Part shown: positions 7,935-15,708 of the stretch, one piece after another | Numbering within the stretch: the stretch's first letter is position 1 | How the letters are laid out: the number at the start of each line of letters is the position of its first letter | Assembly: GCA_945865565.1 (NCBI GenBank) | Contig: CAMBEK010000002.1 | Coordinates: forward strand, 301,644-365,643 | Length of the DNA stretch: 64,000 nucleotides | Direction: 5' to 3' | Origin: Pseudobacteriovorax antillogorgiicola | Lineage (GTDB): Bacteria > Bdellovibrionota_B > Oligoflexia > Oligoflexales > RGVZ01 | Program-made: the position numbers and the translations under genes | The notes under the pieces: model-generated | The model's database searches: none | Told to the model about the DNA's origin: nothing | What the model saw: only the letters and a program-made list of their open reading frames with translations

Positions 7935-9275
7935 CTACTTTTTTTTCTGGGCTGGGCCGACCGTTTGAGTGGGAGCCACCGGCGTCCAGACTGATTCACA
8001 TGATACGAAATCAGTATGGTCTTGGTTTGCCTTACCCCGACTTTCCAAGTCAAGCGAGAAATCATAGCGACCACGACCCATGTGGCTGATATCGACGAAA
8101 AAACCGGTAGTTGCACCATTCTTTCGAAACCAGCGGATTACCTCCCCAGGGATTCCAGCCTTGTCGTCCTGATCTTCGGCCTGCCAGACGTGAGGCAAAG
8201 TTCCGCTTTGCGCGAGATTCCGGTCCAGGGTGGCCGAAAGTACGAGTCCCGCTGGGTGCTCGACGGAAACTCGGGCTGGGCCATCGTCTGTCCTCTCAAC
8301 CTTCGGTGTTACGTTTCCTGAGAGCTGCAGTCCGTAAGCAAAACCGCTGCCGGACCCGAGCAGTTTGTCGGGTGAAAATGGGATGTCAACTACGGAGGGA
8401 ATTTGAAAACGGGTGCGGTAGAAAACGAGTTCGCTGAACAGATGGGCTTTAACGAGGCTCCAGAATGCGCTGTATTTGCTGCCGACGGCAACGATGGTCC
8501 TGACTGGCCCCGATCGCCAGCTCTCAATGGCGCCAGAAAGATCCTTGTTGGATTGGGAAATGACGGGGAAGCCCCACGGCGGTTTGAGCCAAATGGCGAA
8601 GCCGCCTTCCTGGTTGATTGTGATGAAGTCATCTTTTTTTTCGGTCCCTGACGGGATTTCAAGTCGCCCCATCGCTGCGGGGTTTCGCTCATTGAACCGG
8701 TATCGGTACGCTGATGTATGAACGGTCTGAAGGCGAGTATCAAACAAAACGGCATCTGGCAGGTCCGCAACAGGCAATCCGGTCACGAAGAGAACCTGTG
8801 CTTTTTTCGTTCCTGCGGAGAGATCGACGCGCCAGGACCTGAGGCTATTTTCAGCCGGAATATTCCTTCGAGTCGTTTCCTTTTGTAGCTTTTTTAGCCA
8901 TTCCGCAGCTTCCCGGTCGGTGAATGGTTGGGCGTCGGAAAAATTCTCCGGCAGATCAATGACCAGTTCGTCTTTGTGGTTGAAGCGGCTGTCGCCACCG
9001 TCTGCCGTAAAAGGCAGGCCGTGTTCAAGGACGTAGTCACCATTGGCGTCGCGCTCATCGATCTGGATGGCTACACGCCTCCAGACTTTCCCATTTATCA
9101 GGTAGGCTCGCAGCCCTCGAACCGGAACGGTCAATGGTCCTGAAGATTTACCAGAAGGCATCTGGGAAAGCGTCTGGGGGCCCGTCTGGCAAACTGTGGC
9201 AGATGCGGTCCCTGCCAAGGTCAACCATGCAAACGACATGAGCAAGACGAGCCATGCGCTGGGTCGAACCCTCAA
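7935..9275 (-). CDS. Secreted protein of unknown function
   Basis: 446 residues with a typical signal peptide (~residues 1-27, ATA before TVCQT). The TTG start forms a TTGA overlap with the pepP stop and has GAGG 7 nt upstream, pointing to translational coupling. The mature protein is beta-rich with many Trp, Gly and Pro, reminiscent of periplasmic carbohydrate- or envelope-related beta-sandwich proteins, but no catalytic motif is recognisable. Its Lys-rich end ('AQKKK') follows a Pro/Thr linker. Co-transcribed with pepP. Confidence 0.7.
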   Translation of the reverse strand: MRVRPSAWLVLLMSFAWLTLAGTASATVCQTGPQTLSQMPSGKSSGPLTVPVRGLRAYLINGKVWRRVAIQIDERDANGDYVLEHGLPFTADGGDSRFNHKDELVIDLPENFSDAQPFTDREAAEWLKKLQKETTRRNIPAENSLRSWRVDLSAGTKKAQVLFVTGLPVADLPDAVLFDTRLQTVHTSAYRYRFNERNPAAMGRLEIPSGTEKKDDFITINQEGGFAIWLKPPWGFPVISQSNKDLSGAIESWRSGPVRTIVAVGSKYSAFWSLVKAHLFSELVFYRTRFQIPSVVDIPFSPDKLLGSGSGFAYGLQLSGNVTPKVERTDDGPARVSVEHPAGLVLSATLDRNLAQSGTLPHVWQAEDQDDKAGIPGEVIRWFRKNGATTGFFVDISHMGRGRYDFSLDLESRGKANQDHTDFVSCESVWTPVAPTQTVGPAQKKK

Positions 9276-10606
9276 AAGCGATCCTCAAGCTCAGCCACGG
9301 ATTTCGCGATTCCTGCGGTAATAATTTCGTGTCCTGACGGGGTAATCAAGACATCGTCTTCGATCCGGATTCCAATTCCCCGGAATGCTGCCGGTGCAAC
9401 CTCATCAGAGGGATCGACATAAAGTCCAGGTTCGACGCTGAAGTACATCCCTGCTGCCATGGCGATCGGTTTTCCGTTTTCGGTGTAGTCGCCCACGTCA
9501 TGCACATCCATGCCAATCCAATGGCTGGTGTTGTGTGGAAAAAATCTTTTGTAAGTCTGCTTTTCTTTGATTTCGTCGCGCGAGCCTTGGAGGAGTTTGA
9601 TCTCCCGCAGTCCGTCGACCAGAACATTCAGTCCCGCCTCGTGGATCGCCGGCAGGTTGCTGCCAGGCAGTGCGACGGCAATGGCCGCTTCTTGTGCCGA
9701 CAAGACGATTTCGTAAAGGGCTTTTTGTTCGGGCGTAAACTTGCGTCCGACCGGGAAAGTCCGCGTGACATCGGAGGCGTAATAATCACGCTGGGCACCG
9801 GCATCCACGAGCAAAAGATCGCCGTCGCGGAGTTTCATGTTGTTGCTGCGGTAATGAAGGACGCAGGCATTTGCTCCACCGGCAACGATCGACCCGTAGG
9901 CTTCCATTTCTGCGCCGTTTCGCAGGAATTCCCCAAGTATCAGTCCGTGGACATCACGTTCGGATTGGCCCGGGCGAACCGTTTCGTAGATTTTTTTGAA
10001 AGTGGTTCTCGTGACTGCCGCCGCCGCACGCATGCGGTCCACTTCCTCGCTGGACTTGTGCAGGCGCATTTTTCCGGCAATTCCCCAGGCATCCAATACC
10101 GGCAGCTGCCATCCGCGTGTGCGTCCAATCAGGCGCTTGTGGCGTCCAATGGCAGCGATAACCTGTTCGTCGTCGTGCGGGCTCATCCCGAAATGGTAAT
10201 AAAGGGTTTCAGCCTCACCCAGCAGTTGTGGCAGCATCGTCCACAACTGGTCGATCCGGTGGGCCTTGTCGACTCCGATGCGTGACGCAGCAGCTGCCGT
10301 ACCCAGGCGCAGACCTTCCCACAGTTCGAGCACAGGATCTTTCTCGCGGACAAACAGGATCATCCTTTCGCCTTCAGCGGCCTTCGGCAAAAGAAGCAGC
10401 GCCGATTCCGGCTCTTCGCATCCAGTCAGGTAATGCATGACGCTGTCTTGGCGGTAGGCATGTTCGACGTTGCTGTTTCGCAGTGCCACCGGTTGGGCAA
10501 TGACCAGCATGGCTCCACCGTCAAGCAGGCCCAGGCATTTTTCCATCCGGGCGCGATAGTTGATCGGGGCAATTTGATGATTTGCAGTTGATTCGATATT
10601 GGTCAC
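9272..10606 (-). CDS. pepP: Xaa-Pro aminopeptidase (M24B)
   Basis: Removes N-terminal residues before proline in the cytoplasm. The N-terminal aminopeptidase-P domain ('YRQDSVMHYLTGCEEPESALLLLP') is followed by the pita-bread metal site: Asp in 'LLVDAGAQRD' and in 'ASDVTRTFP', His in 'HNTSHWIGMDVHDVG', Glu in 'MYFSVEPGLY' and in 'GIGIRIEDDV'. Alignment by eye to E. coli PepP favours GTG 10606 (444 residues). The frame is open to GTG 10687 (471 residues), which would add a non-conserved leader. A structured leader region lies between orn and this gene. Confidence 0.93.
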   Translation of the reverse strand: MTNIESTANHQIAPINYRARMEKCLGLLDGGAMLVIAQPVALRNSNVEHAYRQDSVMHYLTGCEEPESALLLLPKAAEGERMILFVREKDPVLELWEGLRLGTAAAASRIGVDKAHRIDQLWTMLPQLLGEAETLYYHFGMSPHDDEQVIAAIGRHKRLIGRTRGWQLPVLDAWGIAGKMRLHKSSEEVDRMRAAAAVTRTTFKKIYETVRPGQSERDVHGLILGEFLRNGAEMEAYGSIVAGGANACVLHYRSNNMKLRDGDLLLVDAGAQRDYYASDVTRTFPVGRKFTPEQKALYEIVLSAQEAAIAVALPGSNLPAIHEAGLNVLVDGLREIKLLQGSRDEIKEKQTYKRFFPHNTSHWIGMDVHDVGDYTENGKPIAMAAGMYFSVEPGLYVDPSDEVAPAAFRGIGIRIEDDVLITPSGHEIITAGIAKSVAELEDRF

Positions 10607-10701
10607 GGGAGCCGCCTTTTTTGATCCACCTGTTTTTGCTGTTTTTATCCAATATGGCAAGGGGAAGGCGGGGAAAATCAGGGTCACAAGGTCAGGAATC
10701 T

Positions 10702-10724
10702 GGGGGGGGCGGGGCGGGGTGGGG
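10702..10724 (+). other. G-quadruplex motif (G8-C-G4-C-G4-T-G4)
   Basis: Four G-runs of at least four separated by single bases lie on the plus strand, which is the template for pepP. The motif abuts one arm of the 11-bp inverted repeat. Single-nucleotide loops usually give very stable quadruplexes (general knowledge). Whether it folds in the cell is unknown. Confidence 0.6.
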
Positions 10725-10770
10725 AGACCGGCCCCCGCAAACGATATTGCAGAAAAGGAGGGGCCGGTCT
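10725..10770. repeat. Perfect 11-bp inverted repeat with 24-nt loop
   Basis: AGACCGGCCCC at 10725-10735 pairs with GGGGCCGGTCT at 10760-10770. The same AGACCG core also occurs in the neighbouring 10788-10803 hairpin, so the arms can exchange partners. There is no T-run on either side, so it is not a simple terminator. Confidence 0.75.
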
Positions 10771-10792
10771 TGCAGCCATGGTGGCAGCGGTC

Positions 10793-10840
10793 TTAAAAGA
10801 CCGTCACCTCCGTGCTACTGGTACAACAACCTTGAACCAT
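10793..10840 (-). CDS. Candidate 15-residue leader peptide or small protein
   Basis: The frame starts at ATG 10840 and ends TAA 10793, encoding MVQGCCTSSTEVTVF. It has an exceptionally good Shine-Dalgarno (AGGAGGTG, 5 nt from the ATG). The stop codon falls in the loop of the CGGTCT/AGACCG hairpin. It could be a leader peptide controlling pepP, or a short functional peptide with a Cys-Cys pair. It is too short to judge by codon statistics; support is the ribosome site and the position. Confidence 0.4.
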   Translation of the reverse strand: MVQGCCTSSTEVTVF

Positions 10841-10895
10841 GAGCACCACCTCCTCTCCTGGACCTCGGTCCATGGGGGATTATTCCAGCCCCTTT

Positions 10896-11477
10896 TTACA
10901 TTTTAGCAAATAGATTCTCTTTGTAGAACTTCAACTCTTCGATGCTTTCCCGTATGTCATCGAGAGCGCGGTGATTTCCCTTTTTTTTTGCCTTTTTATC
11001 AAGAATGCCAGGGTGCCACCTTCGGGCGAGTTCCTTGACCGTGCTGACGTCGATCATCCGGTAATGCAGGTATTGATCGATGGGCTTCATGTATTTGGCG
11101 ATGAATCGTCGGTCCTGCCAGATTGAATTCCCGCACAATGGACTTTTGCGGGGCTGGGTGTGCTGCGTGATGAATTCCAGTGTCTGACGTCCGGCCTCAT
11201 CGAGGCTTGTCGTAGAATCAAGAACGGCATTCCAGAGTCCAGATTTCCGGTGATGTTCGCGGTTCCAGTCGTCCATGCCCTCGAGAAGAACCTTGTCTTG
11301 ATGGATCACGAGTTCTGGCCCCTCGGCAAGGATTTCCAAGGATCCGGTGGTGATGATCGTTGCGACTTCAAGGATGACATCCTTGTCAGGATCAAGCCCA
11401 CTCATCTCCATGTCGATCCAGATGAGCGGCGCAGAAGATTCAGCACTTGGAATTTTTTCTTTGTTGGCGTTGTCCAT
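10896..11477 (-). CDS. orn: Oligoribonuclease
   Basis: DEDDh 3'-5' exoribonuclease that degrades 2-5-mer RNA, including pGpG from cyclic-di-GMP turnover. 193 residues. Motif I is 'WIDMEMSGLD' (Asp22, Glu24), motif II includes 'LCGNSIWQDRRF', and the final 'GNHRALDDIRESIEEL' supplies His and Asp. Length fits E. coli Orn (about 180) plus a short N-terminal extension. It is upstream of the pepP leader on the same strand. Confidence 0.96.
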   Translation of the reverse strand: MDNANKEKIPSAESSAPLIWIDMEMSGLDPDKDVILEVATIITTGSLEILAEGPELVIHQDKVLLEGMDDWNREHHRKSGLWNAVLDSTTSLDEAGRQTLEFITQHTQPRKSPLCGNSIWQDRRFIAKYMKPIDQYLHYRMIDVSTVKELARRWHPGILDKKAKKKGNHRALDDIRESIEELKFYKENLFAKM

Positions 11478-11517
11478 CTTTTTCTCCGTCCAGGCTGTTC
11501 GTTACTGACGATGATGT

Positions 11518-12270
11518 TCAATCGATATTGAATTGGAAGACTGGCGCGCGCCAGGCAATCCATTCGAAAATCTCGTTCACTTGCGCGCTAGCGATGTGAA
11601 TCTTTACAGAGGGATCATGCTGAATATTCCAGATCACGGAAAGTTCTGTGAATTCAGTTGTAAAAAAACTCGTCCAACCGCCAGCACTATCGCCCCACCC
11701 GCGGGCTCCTGCTCGCAGGACGGCCTTGTGAAAATCCTCTTCACTGGATTTTGGTGATTTTTTCACCAGAATATTGCCCACCCGGTGGCCAAGATAGTCG
11801 GGATAATCTTTTTGCCCAAGGTTAGCCACCATGGATGAGGTCAGATTTCCGGTTTTCAGATCGATGGGGAGGTTAACCAGAAAATGGTGGTGCGCGGACT
11901 TCACGATTGCGCGAGCCCACGCATCCTGTGGGGATGCCTCAGGAACAGACAGCCAGAACGTGACATCCCCGCCGGCAAAGGCATCTTCGGACAGTCCTAT
12001 GGATCCAGCGTAGGTCCGGACGAGCTGCCTGATCCGGTCGCGGTAGGCTTCTTTTGGAAAACTTGTGGTCGTTTCATTGATACGGAAAATATAAGCCTCG
12101 TCACCCTCGCAAACCAGAATTGCTGGATCCGGGTCGTCGGCCGGAATTCCGGTGCAGTTCACGCCGGCGAATGCCGGTCCCGGAGCTGATACGGCGAATG
12201 CCCCCAACCCCAAGCTGAGCAAGGTGTTCCTTATTCTATTTGAAGCCTTCGAAGCCTTTAAAACCTGCAA
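11518..12270 (-). CDS. Secreted hypothetical protein
   Basis: 250 residues from TTG 12270, chosen because GGGAGGG lies 6 nt upstream and because it gives a natural signal peptide (Lys/Arg n-region, 'TLLSLGLGAFAVSAPGPAFA', cleavage before GVNCT). The frame is open to GTG 12303. The mature protein has an N-terminal Cys pair region ('NCTGIPADDPDPAILVCEGDE') and a mixed alpha/beta body. Not recognised. It precedes orn with a 40-nt gap. Confidence 0.65.
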   Translation of the reverse strand: MQVLKASKASNRIRNTLLSLGLGAFAVSAPGPAFAGVNCTGIPADDPDPAILVCEGDEAYIFRINETTTSFPKEAYRDRIRQLVRTYAGSIGLSEDAFAGGDVTFWLSVPEASPQDAWARAIVKSAHHHFLVNLPIDLKTGNLTSSMVANLGQKDYPDYLGHRVGNILVKKSPKSSEEDFHKAVLRAGARGWGDSAGGWTSFFTTEFTELSVIWNIQHDPSVKIHIASAQVNEIFEWIAWRAPVFQFNID

Positions 12271-12513
12271 TGTAAACCCTCCCTGGGACAACCACGTCGT
12301 CACAGGGAAAGGCTTCGGGGTTTAGATTTTTATATTTAGAAAAAAATAATTGGTAAAAACCAAAACTAATTTGGTTGTGCCTGCGGGATCAGAAACTTAT
12401 CTGGTAGCGTTCGCTAAACTGAAAATTGGTTTTTTGGACTAGATTAGCCAAGAACTCCTGATAAGATGCAGGCTTGTCCCTTAATTTTGACGGATTTTTA
12501 ACAGGAGTGCGCT

Positions 12514-13620
12514 GTGGTGATGACACTGAAGCGATTGATTCAATTCCGTATGGTTCCGGCCGCTGCGGCTGGGTTTTTATTTTTTACGTCTGGCTTTGCT
12601 GCCACTTTGGCTATGGGGTCGGATAACGACGCGGCTTTCAAGGTTGCCGGCAAGGTTGTGACCATGAAAGAGGTCAAGAAGGCCAACGAAGGCGAGTTCT
12701 TTGAACTTGAAAAGCGGCGTTACGGATTGATTGAGCAGGCCGCTCGCGAAAAATACCTCGAGCACTACTGGCAAAAGCTTGCCAAAGATTCAGGCAAGTC
12801 AGTGGCTGCAGCCAAGTCTGATTACATGGAAAAAAACGGGAAGGTCTCTGACGTTGAAGTCAAGGCAACGCTTGATCAGTTCAAGGATCATCCCCAACTG
12901 TCGAAGATGCCAAAGCCCGAGCAAGAAAAGCAAGTAAAGGAATACTTGAAGAGCCGCAAGGGTGAGGAGTCTCTCGAAAAAATCCTCGACGCTGCGCGCA
13001 AGTCGAAGGATCTCGTCATTTTGGCAACAGCTCCAAAAGAGCCTGTTTTCAATATCGCAATCAACAGCACGGATAAGGTCCGTTATGCCGTAATCAAGGA
13101 CGGCACCGATCCAACGGTTGCCGTCGGTTGTTCCGGCAACGACTGTGCGATCACTATTGTCGAGTACTCTGAATTTCAGTGTCCGTTCTGCAAGCGGACT
13201 TTACCCGCGGCCGAGCAAGTGATGGCTGAGTACAAGGGAAAGGTTCGCTGGGTCGTCCGCGATTTCCCTCTTAGCTTCCACGACCGCGCCAAACCTGCAG
13301 CCATTGCTGCCTCCTGCGCTGGTCAACAAAACAAATACTGGCAGATGTATAAGGCCATTTTCGACAACCAGCAAAAGCTGGCTGATGCTGACCTTGAGAG
13401 TCACGCGAAAACGGCAGGGGTGGATTTGAAGCGTTGGAAATCTTGCGTGAAGGAGCCCAAAGGCCTCGAAGAGGAGATTGACGCAAACATGAAATCGGGA
13501 ATGGCTTTTGGTGTCAACGGCACCCCGGCCTTCTTCGTCAATGGCAGAAGATTGTCTGGAGCCGTTGCCTTTAACGAGTTCCGTCGCGTCATTGAAGACG
13601 AATTGAATACGAAGAAATAG
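12514..13620 (+). CDS. Periplasmic SurA-like / DsbA-family thioredoxin fusion
   Basis: 368 residues, signal peptide at the N-terminus. Residues ~40-170 are helical and resemble the SurA/parvulin-associated chaperone region ('KVVTMKEVKKANEGEFFELEKRR', 'YLEHYWQKLAKDSGKSVAAAKSDY'). Residues ~190-365 are a DsbA/DsbG-type thioredoxin domain with active site CPFC (223-226) and a cis-Pro loop 'GVNGTPAFFVNGRRLSG'. It is likely a periplasmic thiol oxidoreductase or disulfide isomerase with a substrate-binding arm. GTG 12514 fits AGGAG; ATG 12520 is an alternative. Single gene. Confidence 0.85.
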   Translation: MVMTLKRLIQFRMVPAAAAGFLFFTSGFAATLAMGSDNDAAFKVAGKVVTMKEVKKANEGEFFELEKRRYGLIEQAAREKYLEHYWQKLAKDSGKSVAAAKSDYMEKNGKVSDVEVKATLDQFKDHPQLSKMPKPEQEKQVKEYLKSRKGEESLEKILDAARKSKDLVILATAPKEPVFNIAINSTDKVRYAVIKDGTDPTVAVGCSGNDCAITIVEYSEFQCPFCKRTLPAAEQVMAEYKGKVRWVVRDFPLSFHDRAKPAAIAASCAGQQNKYWQMYKAIFDNQQKLADADLESHAKTAGVDLKRWKSCVKEPKGLEEEIDANMKSGMAFGVNGTPAFFVNGRRLSGAVAFNEFRRVIEDELNTKK

Positions 13621-13715
13621 ATCTAAGTATTCGTAATTAAAGATAGTTTTTATTTTTGAAATAAACCTCTGCGTCCTGATGCCGATGAGTTCGGGCATGG
13701 GACGTGGGGGTTTTT

Positions 13716-14135
13716 ATGTCTGATCCAAAAGAGAATCGCAGGACCGCCAGGATGCGGCTTAAGGATCCGATGGCGGTTACCATCAATTCGATGGGCGACG
13801 CGGTAGTCTATGAGACAACCACGCGCAATCTGTCGCAAACTGGTTTTTTTCTTGAGTTTGATCGTCCCTCAAGATTTCCTTTTAGTGCGGCCAGCATCCT
13901 TGAAGTCCGACTGGAGTTTCCGGATGAAACGAGTATTTTTTTCAACGGCAAGGTGGCCCGTGTCGTGAATTCTGGTGATCCTGCTGCAAAGGAAACGGGC
14001 ACAGGAATCGGGATCAAGATCGTTCAAATAGACGCCAAGTCTGAAAATGTCCTGCGTGCTTTCCTGGACCGGATTTTTATGGAACAGCAACGGGCCAGCA
14101 AGGCTGAGTCAGGAAATTCCGAGGGAGCTGCCTAG
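13716..14135 (+). CDS. PilZ-domain protein
   Basis: 139 residues, probable cyclic-di-GMP receptor. The N-terminus carries 'ENRRTARMRLKD' (RxxxR) and then 'TRNLSQTGFFLEF' ((D/N)xSxxG), the two halves of the PilZ ligand site. The rest is a PilZ beta-barrel ending in a helix ('NVLRAFLDRIFMEQQ'). ATG 13716 follows a GGGGG Shine-Dalgarno; GTG 13704 is in frame but poorly placed. It could tune motility or surface functions in this flagellar genome, but the target cannot be read from sequence. Confidence 0.85.
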   Translation: MSDPKENRRTARMRLKDPMAVTINSMGDAVVYETTTRNLSQTGFFLEFDRPSRFPFSAASILEVRLEFPDETSIFFNGKVARVVNSGDPAAKETGTGIGIKIVQIDAKSENVLRAFLDRIFMEQQRASKAESGNSEGAA

Positions 14136-14221
14136 TTGACACTCTGCGCGCCAGAATCATGTTAAAGTTCATTTTAGGATTCGTGTTAGAATCAGGACTT
14201 ACCTGAGCGGGAGATTTTGTT

Positions 14222-14461
14222 GTGGAATGGAAAACTGTCAAAGTGCCGTCAGGATCAAAGTTGTTCAAGGCTCATAATTTTACATTTATGAGCAAGGGCC
14301 ATTCATGGCACCTTGAAGTTGACGAGTTCTCGGATGGAACGTTTTCTGGTCATGGTGAACATTCCACGGACCGCAACAGCTTTGTGGAATCCGTGAGCGG
14401 CAAATCCTTGAGTGACTGTCTGACTGCTCTGATCGAGCGGGTCCAGAGTCGTAATCCTTAA
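14222..14461 (+). CDS. Small hypothetical protein
   Basis: 79 residues from GTG 14222, with GGGAG about 9 nt upstream. Composition suggests a compact beta-rich domain ('FTFMSKGHSWHLEVDEFSDGTFSGHGEHS') plus a C-terminal helix. No family recognised. It ends 24 nt before the NamZ-type gene. A TTGACA at 14136 lies upstream but has no convincing -10 partner. Confidence 0.55.
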   Translation: MEWKTVKVPSGSKLFKAHNFTFMSKGHSWHLEVDEFSDGTFSGHGEHSTDRNSFVESVSGKSLSDCLTALIERVQSRNP

Positions 14462-14484
14462 AATAATTTGTAAAGGTGGCACCG

Positions 14485-15708
14485 ATGCCCTCTTTTCGTT
14501 GTGGGCTTGAGGCATGGATGGCCAATCCCCGGATGGCAGATTCATGGGGAAATTGTGCGTTGCTATGCAATCAGGCTTCCGTTAGCCGGGATTTTGAGCC
14601 GGCCTGGAAGGTCGCACACCGCTTGCTTGGCACGAGGTTAAAGTCCTTGTTGGGCCCTCAGCACGGCTTTTATGGCACAGCCCAAGACAACATGATTGAG
14701 ACGCGTCATGTTCGCGATGAAGATCTTAAAATTCCGATCTACAGCCTTTATTCCGAGACCAGACAACCCACCCCCGAAATGCTCGACGGCATTGACACGC
14801 TTATCGTTGATTTACAAATTGTCGGATGCCGTATTTACACCTGGAAGGCTACGATTGCAGCGTGCCTGCGCGCTGCGGCACAGCACGGAATCCGTATCGT
14901 CATTCTTGATCGTCCCAACCCTGTCGGTGGAGAGGTTCTGGAGGGGCGTGTTCTGGATATGGACGCGTCGTCATTTGTCGGGGAATTTCCGATTCCAATG
15001 CGCCACGGACTTACCGCCGGTGAGGCCGCGAGATTTTTCAATCGAACGATCAAGGCAGACCTGCATATTGTCGCGCTCGAGGGGTGGCGCCCCCAGATGT
15101 TATGGGCAGATTTAAATCGCCCGTGGGTTCTCACGTCGCCGAATTTGCCGACCATTGATCCAGTGCACGTATATCCGGGACTCGTTATTTTGGAAGGCAC
15201 CAATATTTCCGAAGGTCGCGGCACGGGTTTGCCTTTTCAGTTTGTCGGCGCACCTTATATAAAGCGTTCTTCTGATCTTCTCGAACGTGTGGTCACATTG
15301 CTTGGATTGAAATCGGGTCAACACCCGCCTGGAATTTTTCTTCGTGAAGCAAGTTTTGAACCGACTTCAGGAAAGTGGATGAAGAAGGTTTGTTACGGCT
15401 TGCAGGTACACGTTGTTGATCCATCGAAAGTCAGAAGTTTTGACTTTGCCCTGGCATTGGTCAGGGCCTGCATTGAGCTTTCAGATGGTGCCTTCGCCTG
15501 GAAGGATCCTCCCTACGAATACGATCTCGTGACATTGCCCATGAAGTTGATCATCGGATCACAGAAGGCAGATCGAAAATTCATTGATCCAAATTTTTCA
15601 ATCCAAGACACTTTCTGGCATGAGGGTCTTTTGGACTTTGCCCGGGAAGCCCAGGAGATTTTGCTTTACCGTCGTGAGCACGGTCTGATGGCCTCACCAG
15701 CCATTTAG
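14485..15708 (+). CDS. namZ: DUF1343 / NamZ-type exo-beta-N-acetylmuramidase
   Basis: 407 residues with the family hallmarks: 'LLCNQASV', 'LLGPQHGFYGTAQDN', 'IYSLYSETRQPTPEMLDGIDTLIVDLQIVGCRIYTW', 'ILDRPNPVGGEVLEG' and 'SPNLPTIDPVHVYPGLVILEGTNISEGRGTGLPFQFVGAP'. NamZ (formerly DUF1343) removes terminal MurNAc from peptidoglycan fragments. No signal peptide is evident here, so a cytoplasmic muropeptide-recycling role is likely (inference). ATG 14485 has AAGGTGG at 5 nt. The stop overlaps the convergent TPR gene by 4 nt. Confidence 0.87.
   Translation: MPSFRCGLEAWMANPRMADSWGNCALLCNQASVSRDFEPAWKVAHRLLGTRLKSLLGPQHGFYGTAQDNMIETRHVRDEDLKIPIYSLYSETRQPTPEMLDGIDTLIVDLQIVGCRIYTWKATIAACLRAAAQHGIRIVILDRPNPVGGEVLEGRVLDMDASSFVGEFPIPMRHGLTAGEAARFFNRTIKADLHIVALEGWRPQMLWADLNRPWVLTSPNLPTIDPVHVYPGLVILEGTNISEGRGTGLPFQFVGAPYIKRSSDLLERVVTLLGLKSGQHPPGIFLREASFEPTSGKWMKKVCYGLQVHVVDPSKVRSFDFALALVRACIELSDGAFAWKDPPYEYDLVTLPMKLIIGSQKADRKFIDPNFSIQDTFWHEGLLDFAREAQEILLYRREHGLMASPAI

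Larger units (their letters stand above)
10607..10895 (-). promoter_or_regulatory. Structured leader between orn and pepP
   Basis: 289 nt with no conventional gene. Read on the minus strand after orn, it holds a GGGG...CCCC hairpin (10875-10892), a TGGAC-CGAG-GTCCA hairpin (10859-10872), a strong GGAGAGGAGGTGG ribosome site, a 15-codon open frame (10793-10840), a CGGTCT/AGACCG hairpin (10788-10803), a perfect 11-bp inverted repeat (10725-10735 with 10760-10770) and a C-rich run. Several arms share the AGACCG/CGGTCT core, so alternative pairings are possible. This is the layout of a translation-sensing leader, but no U-rich terminator is present. Confidence 0.45.

Noticed and set aside
9500-10285. 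261-codon plus-strand open frame
   Set aside because: Lies wholly antisense to pepP, whose motifs are clear; composition is not protein-like and there is no ribosome site.
10684-10779. 31-codon frame after the 15-codon peptide
   Set aside because: No Shine-Dalgarno and Pro/Arg-rich composition caused by the C-rich run. Its GTGA overlap with the long pepP start is noted in a finding but is not enough to annotate it.
14136-14164. Promoter with TTGACA at 14136
   Set aside because: Perfect -35 but no acceptable -10 at 16-18 nt.
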